A model generated the notes under the pieces. The model saw nothing but the letters and a program-made list of their open reading frames with translations. It ran no database searches and had not been told where the DNA came from. A DNA stretch of 53,799 bases from Desulfovirgula sp. (lineage in GTDB: Bacteria; Bacillota; Desulfotomaculia; Desulfotomaculales; Desulfocucumaceae): assembly GCA_020725625.1 (NCBI GenBank), contig DYET01000132.1:1-53799 (forward strand), in the 5' to 3' direction. Below, in pieces: positions 26,054 through 37,551 of this stretch; position 1 is the first letter of the stretch, and each line of letters starts with the position of its first letter. A program made the position numbers and the translations under genes.

Positions 26054-27145
26054 ATGGACTATCTGATCCGTTACCTGCTGTACAGGTACCGCTACCGTCT
26101 GGCCGGGATTCGCCGGGCGGCGGCCCTTTGCGGCACGGCCGCACTTTTGTTTCTCTTCATTAATTATCTGCCTGTTGCCTCAACTCTTTCAAAAATTCTG
26201 GGGGGAAGCAATTTCTCCCTTTTTGATATCGCCGTAAGCTGGAGCGAAAGGGACCCCCGGGGGCTGATCCGTTCGGCTGTGCCCATTGTGGCCTGGGCCG
26301 GGAACAGGGAGGATTACCCCGAGGAAATCACCCCGGGTTCCCTGGCTGCCGCCGTGCTGGCCCCCTTCAGAATAAACCTGGCCAACCCGGAGGATTTGCT
26401 GGCCTCGGAAATGCCTGCCCTGTCCGAATATAAAAAGGGGGCGGTACCCGTGTCGTCCTTTCCGGCCGCCGCCGGGCCGGACAGGAAGAACCCGGAGGCG
26501 GCAGTCAAGCTGACGCCGGGAGCCCTGGTGGGGATTTACCACACCCATACCGGTGAAACATACGCCCTCACCGACGGGACCGAGTGGCTTCCGGGCAAGA
26601 AGGGAGGGGTGGTGGAGGTTGGCCGGGCCCTGAAGCTGACCCTGGAAAGGGATTACGGCATCAGGGTGGCCCATGACGAGAGGGTGAACGATGAAATTTA
26701 CCGGCTGTCCTACGTTGAGTCCGAGAAAACGGCCAGCCAACTGCTGGAAAAAAACAGGGAAGTGCAGGTGCTCCTGGACATCCACCGGGATGCAGGAAAA
26801 TCCCGGGAAGAGAGCCTGGTAAGGGTCAACGGGAAAGAGGTTGCCCCCATCCTGTTCATAGTCGGGTCGGACGCCCGTTCACCCTTTCCCACCTGGCGGA
26901 ACAACTATGACTTCGCGATTGAACTGGCCGGCAGGATCAACAGAAAGTTTCCGGGACTTTGCATCGGCGTAAGAATAAAAGAGGGCAGGTACAACCAGTA
27001 CCTTCATCCCAGGGCCCTGCTGGTGGAAATCGGCAGCGTCAACAACTCCACCGAGGAGGCCGTGGAGTCGGCGAAAATGCTGGGCCAGGTGCTGGCCCAG
27101 CAATTAATGGGGATAGTGCAAAGCGTTGAAAAAAGTTTTTCATGA
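26054..27145 (+). CDS. spoIIP: stage II sporulation protein P
   Basis: A peptidoglycan amidase/endopeptidase of the SpoIID-M-P engulfment complex, anchored in the membrane. From ATG 26054 it has 363 residues with one N-terminal membrane helix (ALCGTAALLFLFINYLPVA). Conserved catalytic segments are VGIYHTHTGETY (zinc His), YVESEKTASQLL, VLLDIHRDAGKSR and LVEIGSVNNSTEEAVESAKML. An in-frame ATG at 26014 would add 13 residues but lacks a ribosome-binding site; GGGTGGGA lies just before 26054. This is strong evidence for an endospore former. Confidence 0.92.
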   Translation: MDYLIRYLLYRYRYRLAGIRRAAALCGTAALLFLFINYLPVASTLSKILGGSNFSLFDIAVSWSERDPRGLIRSAVPIVAWAGNREDYPEEITPGSLAAAVLAPFRINLANPEDLLASEMPALSEYKKGAVPVSSFPAAAGPDRKNPEAAVKLTPGALVGIYHTHTGETYALTDGTEWLPGKKGGVVEVGRALKLTLERDYGIRVAHDERVNDEIYRLSYVESEKTASQLLEKNREVQVLLDIHRDAGKSREESLVRVNGKEVAPILFIVGSDARSPFPTWRNNYDFAIELAGRINRKFPGLCIGVRIKEGRYNQYLHPRALLVEIGSVNNSTEEAVESAKMLGQVLAQQLMGIVQSVEKSFS

Positions 27146-27182
27146 GCATAATGGTACTAAAAAGCACAAGGGGAAAGGTTCG

Positions 27183-27575
27183 ATGCTTGAAAGGGGCTAT
27201 ACCATGCCCATCCTTTTCGGAGTGTGCCTGGGCATTATTTTGGCGGGCGTGCAGGTTTCCGCCGCCGCCCTGGGTGCTGCGCTGGGTCAGCACCGGGATG
27301 TAGCCCTGGTGGTTTTTGAAAATACGGACCGGCGAGGCTTGGACGTGCTGGTGCTGGGAAGGGGGCTGAGCGTCTCCCTTCCGGACCGGCCGGCGGAAAT
27401 CGCCGGAGGAGCCCTTAAAAGGGCTGAAGAACTCTATGTCCGGTGCCGAGACAGGGCGGAATCGGTCCCCGGGAAGTTGGCAGGCCTGGCGGAGCGGTGC
27501 CGGGAAAGAGCCCGGGCCTTTTCCCGGGCCCTGGCGGGGTGCCGGCCGGAAGGATGGCCGCCGGTTAGAAGATAG
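27183..27575 (+). CDS. hypothetical protein with N-terminal membrane segment
   Basis: A 130-residue protein I do not recognise. Residues 8-35 (MPILFGVCLGIILAGVQVSAAALG) look like a signal or membrane anchor; residues 45-70 form a beta-rich stretch ending in SVSLPDRP; the remainder is an Arg/Cys-rich helical tail with repeated RCRDR/RCRER-like segments. ATG 27183 follows AGGGGAAAGG. It sits between spoIIP and lepA, and the lepA promoter overlaps its last codons. Codon use is like that of its neighbours, so it is probably real. Confidence 0.6.
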   Translation: MLERGYTMPILFGVCLGIILAGVQVSAAALGAALGQHRDVALVVFENTDRRGLDVLVLGRGLSVSLPDRPAEIAGGALKRAEELYVRCRDRAESVPGKLAGLAERCRERARAFSRALAGCRPEGWPPVRR

Positions 27576-27601
27576 ACTTTTTCAGTGCCCTCTGATATAA
27601 T
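27573..27601 (+). promoter_or_regulatory. probable sigma-A promoter of lepA
   Basis: TAGACT (27573-27578) and TATAAT (27596-27601) are separated by 17 bases. It overlaps the stop codon of the upstream gene and lies 46 bases before the lepA start. Confidence 0.55.
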
Positions 27602-27647
27602 GTCAGATTGGAAACAGGACCCGGAAGCCGGCAGGAGGATCATTATA

Positions 27648-29453
27648 TTGGAGAAGGGACAGGAACTGATCAGGAATTTTTGCATCATTGCCCATATAGA
27701 CCACGGCAAATCGACCCTGGCGGACAGGCTTTTGGAATCCACAGGGGCATTAAGCCAGCGGGAGATGACCGCCCAGGTCCTGGACCAGATGGACCTGGAG
27801 CGCGAGCGCGGGATCACCATCAAAATGCAGGCAGTCCGCCTCAATTACACCGCCGGGGACGGCCGGACCTACCAGCTGAACCTTATCGACACGCCGGGGC
27901 ACGTGGATTTTTCGTATGAGGTGTCCCGCAGCCTGGCCGCCTGCGAGGGGGCGCTGCTGGTGGTGGACGCAGTCCAGGGCATAGAGGCCCAGACCCTGGC
28001 CAACGTCTACATGGCCATTGAAAACAACCTGGAAATCATCCCGGTTATAAACAAGATAGACCTTCCCAGCGCGGACCCCGGGCGGGTAAAAAAAGAAATT
28101 GAGGATGTTATCGGCCTGGACACCTCCGATGCGGTTCTGGTCTCGGCCAAAACGGGTGCCGGTATTGAGGATCTGCTGGACCGGATTGTCAAGAAAATTC
28201 CACCTCCCGGAGGGAGCCCGGACGCGCCCCTGAGGGCCCTCATTTTTGACTCCCACTATGACTCCTACAAGGGGGTCATTGCTTACGTCCGCATCGTGGA
28301 GGGGAGGCTGGAAAGGGGGGACGTCATCCGGATGATGTTCACCGGTAAGGAATTCGAGGTGGACGAGGTGGGCATATTCCGCCCCTCGATGGCTTCGGTG
28401 GAAGTGCTTAAAACCGGTGAGGTCGGGTTTATCGCGGCCGGGATTAAAAACGTCAAGGAGTGCAGGGTGGGGGACACGGTTACCAGCGCCTCCAGGCCGG
28501 CGGAGAAACCGCTGCCGGGATACCGGAAGGTCACCCCCATGGTCTACTGCGGCCTGTATCCGGTTGACAGCGGGCAGTACGGCGACCTCCGGGACGCCCT
28601 GGAAAAGCTCAAGCTCAACGACGCCTCCCTGGTCTACGAGGCTGAAAATTCCGAGGCCCTGGGGTTCGGTTTCCGCTGCGGTTTTCTCGGGCTCCTGCAC
28701 ATGGAAATAATCCAAGAAAGGCTTGAAAGGGAGTACCGCCTGGACCTGGTCACCACCGCCCCCAACGTGGTTTACAGGATCACCACCGCTTCCGGGGAGG
28801 TGCTGGAGATAGACAACCCTGTCAAAATGCCTCCGCCGGGGAAAATCGAAAAAACCGAGGAGCCGTACGTGGCGGCCACTGTAATGGTGCCCAAGGATTA
28901 CGTGGGGGCGGTCATGGAACTCTGCCAGGACAGGCGGGGGGTTTTCAGAAACATGGAGTACATGGGGGAGAACAGGGTAATGATTTCCTACCATCTCCCC
29001 TTAAGCGAGATTATTTACGATTTTTTTGACCAGTTGAAGTCCAGGACCAGGGGTTATGCGTCCCTTGATTACGACCTGGCCGGGTACCGGGAGAGCAACT
29101 TAGTCAAACTGGATATACTGATCAACGGGGAGCCGCTGGACGCCCTGACCGTGGTGGTACACCGCGACAAGGCCTACAGCCGGGGGCGCCAACTGGTCGA
29201 GAAGCTGCGGGATCTTATTCCACGCCAGCTGTTTGACGTCCCGGTACAGGCCGCCATCGGCAACAGGATCATTGCCAGGGACACCATCAAGGCCAGGCGC
29301 AAGGATGTGCTGGCCAAGTGCTACGGTGGGGACATCACCAGGAAGAGAAAGCTCCTGGAAAGGCAGAAGGAAGGCAAAAAGCGCATGAAACAGGTGGGGA
29401 GCGTGGAAATTCCCCAGGAAGCCTTCATGGCCGTGCTGTCAATAAAAGATTAG
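27648..29453 (+). CDS. lepA: elongation factor 4 (back-translocating GTPase)
   Basis: A 601-residue translational GTPase. G1 is AHIDHGKST, followed by [22 protein letters not shown], and [10 protein letters not shown]. The C-terminal LepA-specific domain ([26 protein letters not shown] and [23 protein letters not shown]) is complete. The TTG at 27648 lies 9 bases after AGGAGG and gives the family length of about 600; the frame opens earlier at 27585, but that overlaps the promoter. Next on the strand is hemW, the usual Firmicute order. Confidence 0.96.
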   Translation: MEKGQELIRNFCIIAHIDHGKSTLADRLLESTGALSQREMTAQVLDQMDLERERGITIKMQAVRLNYTAGDGRTYQLNLIDTPGHVDFSYEVSRSLAACEGALLVVDAVQGIEAQTLANVYMAIENNLEIIPVINKIDLPSADPGRVKKEIEDVIGLDTSDAVLVSAKTGAGIEDLLDRIVKKIPPPGGSPDAPLRALIFDSHYDSYKGVIAYVRIVEGRLERGDVIRMMFTGKEFEVDEVGIFRPSMASVEVLKTGEVGFIAAGIKNVKECRVGDTVTSASRPAEKPLPGYRKVTPMVYCGLYPVDSGQYGDLRDALEKLKLNDASLVYEAENSEALGFGFRCGFLGLLHMEIIQERLEREYRLDLVTTAPNVVYRITTASGEVLEIDNPVKMPPPGKIEKTEEPYVAATVMVPKDYVGAVMELCQDRRGVFRNMEYMGENRVMISYHLPLSEIIYDFFDQLKSRTRGYASLDYDLAGYRESNLVKLDILINGEPLDALTVVVHRDKAYSRGRQLVEKLRDLIPRQLFDVPVQAAIGNRIIARDTIKARRKDVLAKCYGGDITRKRKLLERQKEGKKRMKQVGSVEIPQEAFMAVLSIKD

Positions 29454-29512
29454 CCCTTTTATCTCCTGACTCCTGTCTCCTGGCCGGTAAGATTTTCGGA
29501 GTAAGGTGTAAC

Positions 29513-30649
29513 ATGTCCATCGGTCTTTATATTCACGTTCCCTTCTGCATAAGAAAGTGCAGTTACTGCAGCTTTGCTTCGGTGCCCCTGGAGGGCGGGC
29601 CGGTTTCCGGCTATATGTCCGCCCTGGAAAGGGAAATGGAGATGCGGGCCGCCCTGCTGCCCCCGGGGGATAGGTCCGTGGACAGCATATACATCGGCGG
29701 GGGAACGCCCACCTGCCTGTCCGGGGACGACCTGGCCGGGATCCTGGAAAGGGTTTTTTCCCTCTTTAACGTGGCCGGTGGGGCGGAGATAACGGTGGAG
29801 GCCAACCCCGGCACGGTGGACGGGGAAAAGCTTAAAATCCTGAAAAACGCCGGGGTGAACCGGATCAGTATGGGAGTGCAGGCCTGCCGCCGTGAACTCC
29901 TGAATATCCTGGGCAGGCTTCATTCATACCCGGAGGCCGAGAAATCCTTTCTGGAGGCCCGGCATGCGGGTTTTGACAACATAAACGTGGACCTCATTTT
30001 CGGCATCCCGGGGCAGAGTTCCCGGCAATGGCACGAATGCCTGGAAAAAATTATCGACCTAGAACCCGACCACATTTCTGCCTACGGCCTGCAATTGGAG
30101 GAAGGCACCGCTCTTTCCCGGATGGTGCGTGAGGGGGCGTTAAATCCATGTCCGGAGGACCTGGAGGCCGAAATGTACCGGGACCTGATCGAAATCCTGA
30201 CCGCCCGGGGCTATGTCCACTACGAGGTGTCCAATTTTGCCGTTCCCGGCAGGTTTTGCCGGCACAACCTGCGCTACTGGCACAACCGCCCCTACCTGGG
30301 CCTCGGCCCGGCAGCTCATTCCTGCCTGGGCGGCAGGCGTTTCGCCAACGAGCCGTCCCTGCCGGGCTACCTGGAAAAGTTGGCGGCAGGCCTTCTGCCG
30401 GTTAGCTGGCAGGAGGAAATCGGGCCCGAAACCGAGATGTCCGAAACCGTCTTCCTCGGCCTGCGTCTGATAGAGGGACTGGATGTGGAGGGATTCAGGA
30501 AAAGGTTCGGAAGGAGCGTCGATGAGGTTTACCCTGGGGAGATAGATCGGCTGTCCGGGTTGAAACTGGTTGAGAGGGCGGACGGGCGCCTGCGCCTCAC
30601 CCGCCGGGGACTGATGCTGGGCAACGCGGTTTTTGCGGAGTTTGTCTAA
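29513..30649 (+). CDS. hemW: radical SAM heme chaperone HemW
   Basis: A 378-residue radical-SAM protein with the cluster motif CIRKCSYCSF at about 15-24, then SIYIGGGTPTCLSGDDLAGIL, ITVEANPGT, NRISMGVQ and DLIFGIPGQ. It lacks the HemN-specific features of a decarboxylase and sits between lepA and hrcA as HemW does in many Firmicutes. ATG 29513 gives the conserved start; upstream in-frame codons cross the lepA stop. The 59-base spacer contains a CTCCTGACTCCTGTCTCC stretch related to the repeat at 3362. Confidence 0.94.
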   Translation: MSIGLYIHVPFCIRKCSYCSFASVPLEGGPVSGYMSALEREMEMRAALLPPGDRSVDSIYIGGGTPTCLSGDDLAGILERVFSLFNVAGGAEITVEANPGTVDGEKLKILKNAGVNRISMGVQACRRELLNILGRLHSYPEAEKSFLEARHAGFDNINVDLIFGIPGQSSRQWHECLEKIIDLEPDHISAYGLQLEEGTALSRMVREGALNPCPEDLEAEMYRDLIEILTARGYVHYEVSNFAVPGRFCRHNLRYWHNRPYLGLGPAAHSCLGGRRFANEPSLPGYLEKLAAGLLPVSWQEEIGPETEMSETVFLGLRLIEGLDVEGFRKRFGRSVDEVYPGEIDRLSGLKLVERADGRLRLTRRGLMLGNAVFAEFV

Positions 30650-30742
30650 ATCCGGCCGGTTGCCTGGCCTTAAAGTGTTTAAAGCGCCGTATTTCAAGAA
30701 TTGTGCAGGTATCCCTGTAAATGGATTGTTTTGTCAGAATGC

Positions 30743-30771
30743 TTGACAAATCGGGTTGCCGGTGCTATTTT
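30743..30771 (+). promoter_or_regulatory. sigma-A promoter of the heat-shock operon
   Basis: A perfect TTGACA (30743-30748) is followed after 17 bases by TATTTT (30766-30771). The CIRCE operator begins 15 bases downstream, covering the expected transcription start. Confidence 0.75.
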
Positions 30772-30785
30772 TTACTTGTAAAGCG

Positions 30786-30812
30786 TTAGCACTCATTAAG
30801 AGAGAGTGCTAA
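30786..30812 (+). promoter_or_regulatory. CIRCE operator
   Basis: TTAGCACTC, nine bases, GAGTGCTAA: an exact match to the HrcA-binding CIRCE element. It places hrcA and the downstream chaperone genes under HrcA repression. Confidence 0.98.
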
Positions 30813-30830
30813 CAAGGAGGGTGGTCCGGA

Positions 30831-31874
30831 GTGAAAATGGATTCTCGCAAGCAGCAGGTCCTTCTGGCCATTATTACCGATTTCATAGCCACCGCCGAAC
30901 CGGTGGGTTCGCGGACCATTGCCAGAAAGTACGACCTGGGTGTCAGTCCTGCCACCATCAGAAACGAAATGTCAGACCTGGAGGAAATGGGGTACATCGA
31001 GCAGCCCCACACCTCGGCCGGACGGGTCCCGTCCCAACTGGGGTACCGCTATTACGTTGACTTCTTAATGCAGAAAAAAGATCTTACTGCCAGGGAGGAG
31101 GAAATCATCCGCCGGGGGTATGAGAAAAAGGTCAGGCAAATCGGACAGGTGATTGTCCAGACCGGGGAACTGCTGTCGCAGATGACCAAATTTGCCGCCG
31201 TGGTCATGACCCCCAGGCTGGAATTGAGTTCTTTCAAGCGCGTTCAGCTGGTGCTGATGAATCCCGGGCAGGTGCTGGTGATCGTGGTTATGAACACCGG
31301 GGCGCTGCAGACCAACATAATCGAGGTTCCCGAGGAGGTCAGCCAGGTTGACCTTGACACCATCTCGCAGGTCCTGAACGCTAAACTCGACGGCCTAACC
31401 CTGGACAAAATAAAAGTGACCCTTCTCAGGGAAATCTATTATGAGCTTTCAAAGCACAAGAACATTCTGGACCTGGCCATGCACCTGATTCAAAACGGCC
31501 TGGCCGCGAGCAGGGAGGATAAAATCTACCTGGGCGGGATAATGAATATTTTGAACCAGCCGGAGTTTCACAACATAGAGAGGGTAAAGGCCCTTCTCAG
31601 CCTCCTGGAACAGGAGGAACTGCTGCGCAGCCTTCTGGAAAGCTGCGATCCCAAAGAGGGCGTCACCGTGCGCATCGGCAGGGAGATGAACAGGGAAGAG
31701 GTCAAGGACTGCAGCATGGTGGTGGCCAACTACTGCATCGACGGGCGGCCCATGGGAACCATAGGAGTGATTGGCCCCACCAGGATGGACTATGCCTGGG
31801 TGGTCAGCGTTGTTGAGCACATGACCCTGAGCCTGTCTGAAACCATGGAAAAAATGTTTAAGGGATGGAGATAG
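30831..31874 (+). CDS. hrcA: heat-inducible transcription repressor HrcA
   Basis: A 347-residue repressor with an N-terminal winged helix (RKQQVLLAIITDFIATAEPVGSRTI, VSPATIRNEMSDLEEMGY) and the HrcA C-terminal dimerisation domain (VGVIGPTRMDY-like segment IGVIGPTRMDYAWVV). GTG 30831 lies 10 bases after AAGGAGG; ATG 30837 is a close alternative. It is the first gene after the CIRCE element. In many bacteria HrcA activity depends on GroEL; here the next gene is an archaeal-like chaperonin instead, so the feedback partner may differ. Confidence 0.96.
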   Translation: MKMDSRKQQVLLAIITDFIATAEPVGSRTIARKYDLGVSPATIRNEMSDLEEMGYIEQPHTSAGRVPSQLGYRYYVDFLMQKKDLTAREEEIIRRGYEKKVRQIGQVIVQTGELLSQMTKFAAVVMTPRLELSSFKRVQLVLMNPGQVLVIVVMNTGALQTNIIEVPEEVSQVDLDTISQVLNAKLDGLTLDKIKVTLLREIYYELSKHKNILDLAMHLIQNGLAASREDKIYLGGIMNILNQPEFHNIERVKALLSLLEQEELLRSLLESCDPKEGVTVRIGREMNREEVKDCSMVVANYCIDGRPMGTIGVIGPTRMDYAWVVSVVEHMTLSLSETMEKMFKGWR

Positions 31875-31878
31875 CGTT

Positions 31879-33438
31879 ATGAGTTTGAAGCAGCAGGCCA
31901 GTTCTGGGGCCGAAGTCAACGAGCGCATGGCTGCCCTGGTTTCCAACGCAAGTGCCGTCAGGGCCATCGCCTCCGCGGTGGAGGGAACGCTCGGCCCCAA
32001 GGGGCTGGATACCATGCTGGTGGATAAATTCGGGGAAGTGGTGATTACCAACGACGGCGTGACCATACTAACCATGATGGAGGCCAACCACCCGGCCGCC
32101 AGGATGCTGATCAACATCGCCAAGGCCCAGCAGGAAGAAATCGGGGACGGTACCACCACAGCCACGGTGCTTGCCGGTGCCTTGGTGGGCCACGGGGTTG
32201 AGCAGGTTTCCAGGGGGGTCCCGGTGGCCCGTGTCATCGAGGGGCTCAGGGCCGGCCTGGCAGCCGGGATAGAGGCCATCAAACGTCGGGCCAGGGCCGT
32301 TGAAGACATCCGGGACCCGGTTGTCAGGCAGGTCGCCCTGGTGGCCGGCAGGGGGCATGAAGACATTGCCGATTTGGTTGTAAAGGCTGCAGAGATGGTA
32401 GGCAGGGAAAAGCTTGTGGACCGGAGCTTTAAGCTCGCCGACATCGTAGTGGCCGAAGAGGGGGCGGAAAACCAGGTTTTTAAAGGGGTTATCATCAGCA
32501 AGGAGCGCATGAACCGGCAAATGCCCCTGGAGATCAGTGACGCCCTGATCCTGGTCATCGATGACGCCCTGGAGCCGGAGGAGATGGAAGACGAGGCCCT
32601 GGCCACCGAGGCCGGCTTTGCCCGCTACATGGAACTGCGAAACCAGTTCCTCGAGAATGTGCAAAAGATAGTAGAAATGGGAGTGGGCCTGGTCCTGGTG
32701 GACCGCGGGGTAAACGAGACAGCCGAGGAAATCCTTACCGACGCCGGCGTGATGGTGATCCAGCGGGTTTTGTCGAAGGAACTGCGCAAGGCCGCGGAAC
32801 ACACCGGGGCCCGCATGATCAAGCGGAACGGGCTGAAAAAGGACTCCGACCAGCTCGTGAAGTGCTTGGGCAAAGCCGCGAAGGTGTACAACGACGAAAA
32901 GCTGGAACAGGTCTGGATCCGGGAAGGGGCCGGCAAGTCCATGGCCACCGTGCTGGTTGGGGCGGCCACCGCAGAAGTGGTCGGTGAACGGGAGCGCATC
33001 GCCAAGGATGCCGCGGCGGCGGTGCAGGCGGCCGTCCGGGGCGGCGTGGTGCCCGGCGGCGGGTCGGTGGAACTGGCCGCGGCCAGGGACGTGGAAAGAA
33101 TCCGGTCGGGCATGCGCGGCATGGCGGTCTACGGCGTGGACTGCGTGGTGGAAGCCCTGAAGCGGCCCATGGCCCAGATTGTGGCCAACGCCGGGTTCAA
33201 CCCGCTGGAAAAGCTGGGGGATGTCGTCGCGGCACAGGCCGAGAGCGGCAGGGACTCGCTGGCGGTGGACTGCGACACCGGTGAAATCAGGGATATGTAC
33301 CAGGCCGGGGTGGTCGATCCAGCCCCGGTTAAGACCTATGCCCTCAAGGCCGCAGGTGAGATTGCCGAGGCCATCCTGAGGATAGATACCATTATAAAAA
33401 AGCGTGAAGAAAAGGCCGGCCGGGAAATTGAGGAGTAA
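31879..33438 (+). CDS. archaeal-like (group III) chaperonin, thermosome family
   Basis: A 519-residue chaperonin of the thermosome/CCT fold, not GroEL. ATPase signatures are TLGPKGLDTML (37-47), NDGVTILTMM (58-67), GDGTTT (89-94) and, near the C-terminus, VPGGGSVELAAARD. The C-terminal tail is charged and short. Group II-type chaperonins have a built-in lid and need no GroES. Bacterial members are known from Carboxydothermus-like Firmicutes, inserted in the dnaK operon exactly as here, between hrcA and grpE. The gene starts 4 bases after hrcA, so cotranscription under CIRCE is clear. It probably came from archaea by ancient transfer. Whether the genome also has groEL cannot be seen. Confidence 0.95.
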   Translation: MSLKQQASSGAEVNERMAALVSNASAVRAIASAVEGTLGPKGLDTMLVDKFGEVVITNDGVTILTMMEANHPAARMLINIAKAQQEEIGDGTTTATVLAGALVGHGVEQVSRGVPVARVIEGLRAGLAAGIEAIKRRARAVEDIRDPVVRQVALVAGRGHEDIADLVVKAAEMVGREKLVDRSFKLADIVVAEEGAENQVFKGVIISKERMNRQMPLEISDALILVIDDALEPEEMEDEALATEAGFARYMELRNQFLENVQKIVEMGVGLVLVDRGVNETAEEILTDAGVMVIQRVLSKELRKAAEHTGARMIKRNGLKKDSDQLVKCLGKAAKVYNDEKLEQVWIREGAGKSMATVLVGAATAEVVGERERIAKDAAAAVQAAVRGGVVPGGGSVELAAARDVERIRSGMRGMAVYGVDCVVEALKRPMAQIVANAGFNPLEKLGDVVAAQAESGRDSLAVDCDTGEIRDMYQAGVVDPAPVKTYALKAAGEIAEAILRIDTIIKKREEKAGREIEE

Positions 33439-33481
33439 AACCTTTCTTGAGCCGGCAGGGGTTTTAGTGAGGTGAGGGACT

Positions 33482-34183
33482 ATGGATGACAGGGAAAAGA
33501 AGGTCGGCCTTGCGGCCGGGGACGAGGGAGGCCCCAGCGGGGAAGGGCTTGAAAAGCTTTCCGGGGTTGAGCCCCGGGGTCCGGCGGATCGGCCTGCAGG
33601 TGAGGTCGGCCTCCGGGAGATGCCCGGAGATAATAACGAAGATGCGGCTGGGCAGGCCGGGGGTGAGACCGAAGGTGCGGGTGGAGAGCCTGCCGCCGGT
33701 CCCGGGGAGGCGCCCGGGGATGACGACAGGGAAAGGCTCGCCCGGATGCTGGCGGAAGAAAAGGCGAGGGCCGAGGATTATTTCAACCGCCTGTTGAGGA
33801 TGCAGGCCGATTTTGAAAACTATCGCAAGAGGGTGGCCAGAGAGAGGGAGGACCTTTTGAAGTATGCCAACGAGCAGCTGATTATGGCGCTGCTGCCGGT
33901 GATTGACAATTTTGATCGGGCCTTGTCGGCCAAAAACGATAATTCGGAAAAGCTGCTGGCCGGGGTGGAAATGATCAGCCGGCAGCTTTGCGACATCCTG
34001 GCCAAGGAGGGCCTCGAGGCAGTTCCCGCAGTGGGGGAGCAGTTTAACCCTGAATTTCATGAGGCTGTGATGAAGGAGGAGACCGGGGATTATCCCGAAA
34101 ACACTGTGACCGAGGAGCTCAGGCGGGGGTACCTGTACAAGGGCAGGGTAATCAGGCCGGCCATGGTTAAGGTAAGGGGCTGA
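33482..34183 (+). CDS. grpE: nucleotide exchange factor GrpE
   Basis: A 233-residue DnaK cofactor. The conserved core (YFNRLLRMQADFENYRKRVARE, PVIDNFDRAL, FNPEFHEAVM, EELRRGYLYKGRVIRPAMVKV) fills the C-terminal 140 residues. The first 85 or so residues are a low-complexity Gly/Pro/Glu/Asp-rich tail, longer than usual and probably disordered. GTGAGGTGAGGGAC precedes ATG 33482. It lies between the chaperonin and dnaK. Confidence 0.96.
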   Translation: MDDREKKVGLAAGDEGGPSGEGLEKLSGVEPRGPADRPAGEVGLREMPGDNNEDAAGQAGGETEGAGGEPAAGPGEAPGDDDRERLARMLAEEKARAEDYFNRLLRMQADFENYRKRVAREREDLLKYANEQLIMALLPVIDNFDRALSAKNDNSEKLLAGVEMISRQLCDILAKEGLEAVPAVGEQFNPEFHEAVMKEETGDYPENTVTEELRRGYLYKGRVIRPAMVKVRG

Positions 34184-34189
34184 AAGTAG

Positions 34190-34214
34190 AATTCAGGATT
34201 CAGAATCCAGAATT
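34190..34214. repeat. 25-bp imperfect palindrome between grpE and dnaK
   Basis: AATTC-A-GGATTC-A-GAATCC-A-GAATT: all arms pair, with A/A mismatches only at the spacers and centre. A related GAATTCTGAATTCTA stretch occurs at 13186. It is likely a dispersed intergenic repeat. Confidence 0.55.
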
Positions 34215-34241
34215 AGAAAAAGCAGGCAAATTTCTGCGTAG

Positions 34242-36101
<1,860 letters not shown>

Positions 36102-36379
36102 CAAATAATGTTAATGTAAAGGTATTTGAATTCGGCCCCGTCGGTTTGAGCCGAGCTTTACGTGATCGTCCCGATTATGTTATGCTGATTATTAGAGCCT
36201 TCCATAAAGGCAGGCTAAATTCGGTCGACGAACCTCCCCGGGCCGTCCAAGGCCATGGTACAGGGTGGCGCCGGGCTTTCGGAGGCATGCCGTGGCCCGC
36301 GCCGGAAACGGTACGATCCGGATCCGGAAAGGTGCTTTTGGACGTTCCGGGCGTTAGATCAGGGTGGTGAAAATTATCA

Positions 36380-37510
36380 GTGTCCAAGCGCGATTATTAT
36401 GAAGTGCTGGGAGTCTCCAGGCAGGCTTCGGCCGAGGAAATAAAAAAGGCGTACAGAAAGCTGGCGCGACAGTACCACCCCGACGCCAACCCGACCAACA
36501 AGAAGGAAGCAGAGGAAAGGTTCAAGGAAATTGCGGAGGCCTATGAGGTTTTGAGCGACCCCGAAAAAAAGGCCAATTACGACCGTTTCGGCCATGCCGG
36601 CGTAAACGGCCAGGGGTTTGGAGGCTTTGAAGGATTCGGGGGATTCGGCAGCGATTTCGGCGGACTTGGCGATATTTTCGACATGTTCTTCGGAGGCGGG
36701 GGCCGGAGGAGACGGGGCCCGGAAAAGGGGAGCGACATCAGGGTCGATATGGAAATCAGCTTCGAGGAGGCGGCCTTCGGCCTGGAAAAGGACATCAAGG
36801 TGCCCAGGATCGAGGAGTGCGGAACCTGCGGCGGAACCGGGGCGTCCCCCGGCACGAGGCCCCAGACCTGTTCGGCCTGCAACGGATCGGGCCAGGTTCA
36901 GTACACCCAGAGCACACCCTTCGGACGGATCGTTCAGGCCAGGACCTGCGAACGCTGCCGCGGCAGCGGCAAGATCATTGAAAAGCCCTGTCCCACCTGC
37001 CACGGTACCGGCCAGGTTAAAAAGACGAGAAGTATTCACGTCAAGGTGCCCGCCGGGGTAGACAGCGGCACCAGGCTCCGGGTGGCCGGGGAGGGCGAGG
37101 CGGGCTTAAGGGGCGGGCCCAGGGGAGACCTTTACGTATATGTGTATGTAAAGCCTCACAAGTTCTTCCGCAGGGAGGGCAACGACGTGATTGTGGAGGT
37201 TCCGCTGAGCTTTGCCCAGGCTGCCCTGGGGGACGAAATCGAGGTGGAAACCCTGGACGGCAAGGCCAGGGTCAAGATTCCCGAGGGGACCCAAAGCGGA
37301 ACGGTGTTCAGGCTGCGCGGCAGGGGGATACCGGACCTGCACGGGTACGGGCGCGGGGATCAGCTGGTGCATGTAAAAGTGGTCACGCCCACCAGGCTGA
37401 CTGAAAAACAAAAGGCCCTGTTGAGGGAGTTTGCCAATCTCGGCAATGAAAACCCGGCGGGGTCCGACAGGGGCTTTTTCGGCAGGGTGAGGGACGCTTT
37501 TATGGGTTGA
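36380..37510 (+). CDS. dnaJ: chaperone DnaJ (Hsp40)
   Basis: A 376-residue type I J-protein: J domain with HPD ([10 protein letters not shown]), Gly/Phe-rich linker ([17 protein letters not shown]), four CxxCxGxG zinc-binding repeats ([32 protein letters not shown]) and the C-terminal substrate-binding domain. GTG 36380 gives the conserved KRDYYEVLG start. The spacer from dnaK is 278 bases, unusually long for this operon; it holds GC-rich inverted segments but no convincing gene, and only a poorly spaced TTGACA/TATTTG pair at its start. Confidence 0.97.
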   Translation: MSKRDYYEVLGVSRQASAEEIKKAYRKLARQYHPDANPTNKKEAEERFKEIAEAYEVLSDPEKKANYDRFGHAGVNGQGFGGFEGFGGFGSDFGGLGDIFDMFFGGGGRRRRGPEKGSDIRVDMEISFEEAAFGLEKDIKVPRIEECGTCGGTGASPGTRPQTCSACNGSGQVQYTQSTPFGRIVQARTCERCRGSGKIIEKPCPTCHGTGQVKKTRSIHVKVPAGVDSGTRLRVAGEGEAGLRGGPRGDLYVYVYVKPHKFFRREGNDVIVEVPLSFAQAALGDEIEVETLDGKARVKIPEGTQSGTVFRLRGRGIPDLHGYGRGDQLVHVKVVTPTRLTEKQKALLREFANLGNENPAGSDRGFFGRVRDAFMG

Positions 37511-37551
37511 GGTACATCCGTTGTTAACGCACGGGACAGAGGTTATGAACA

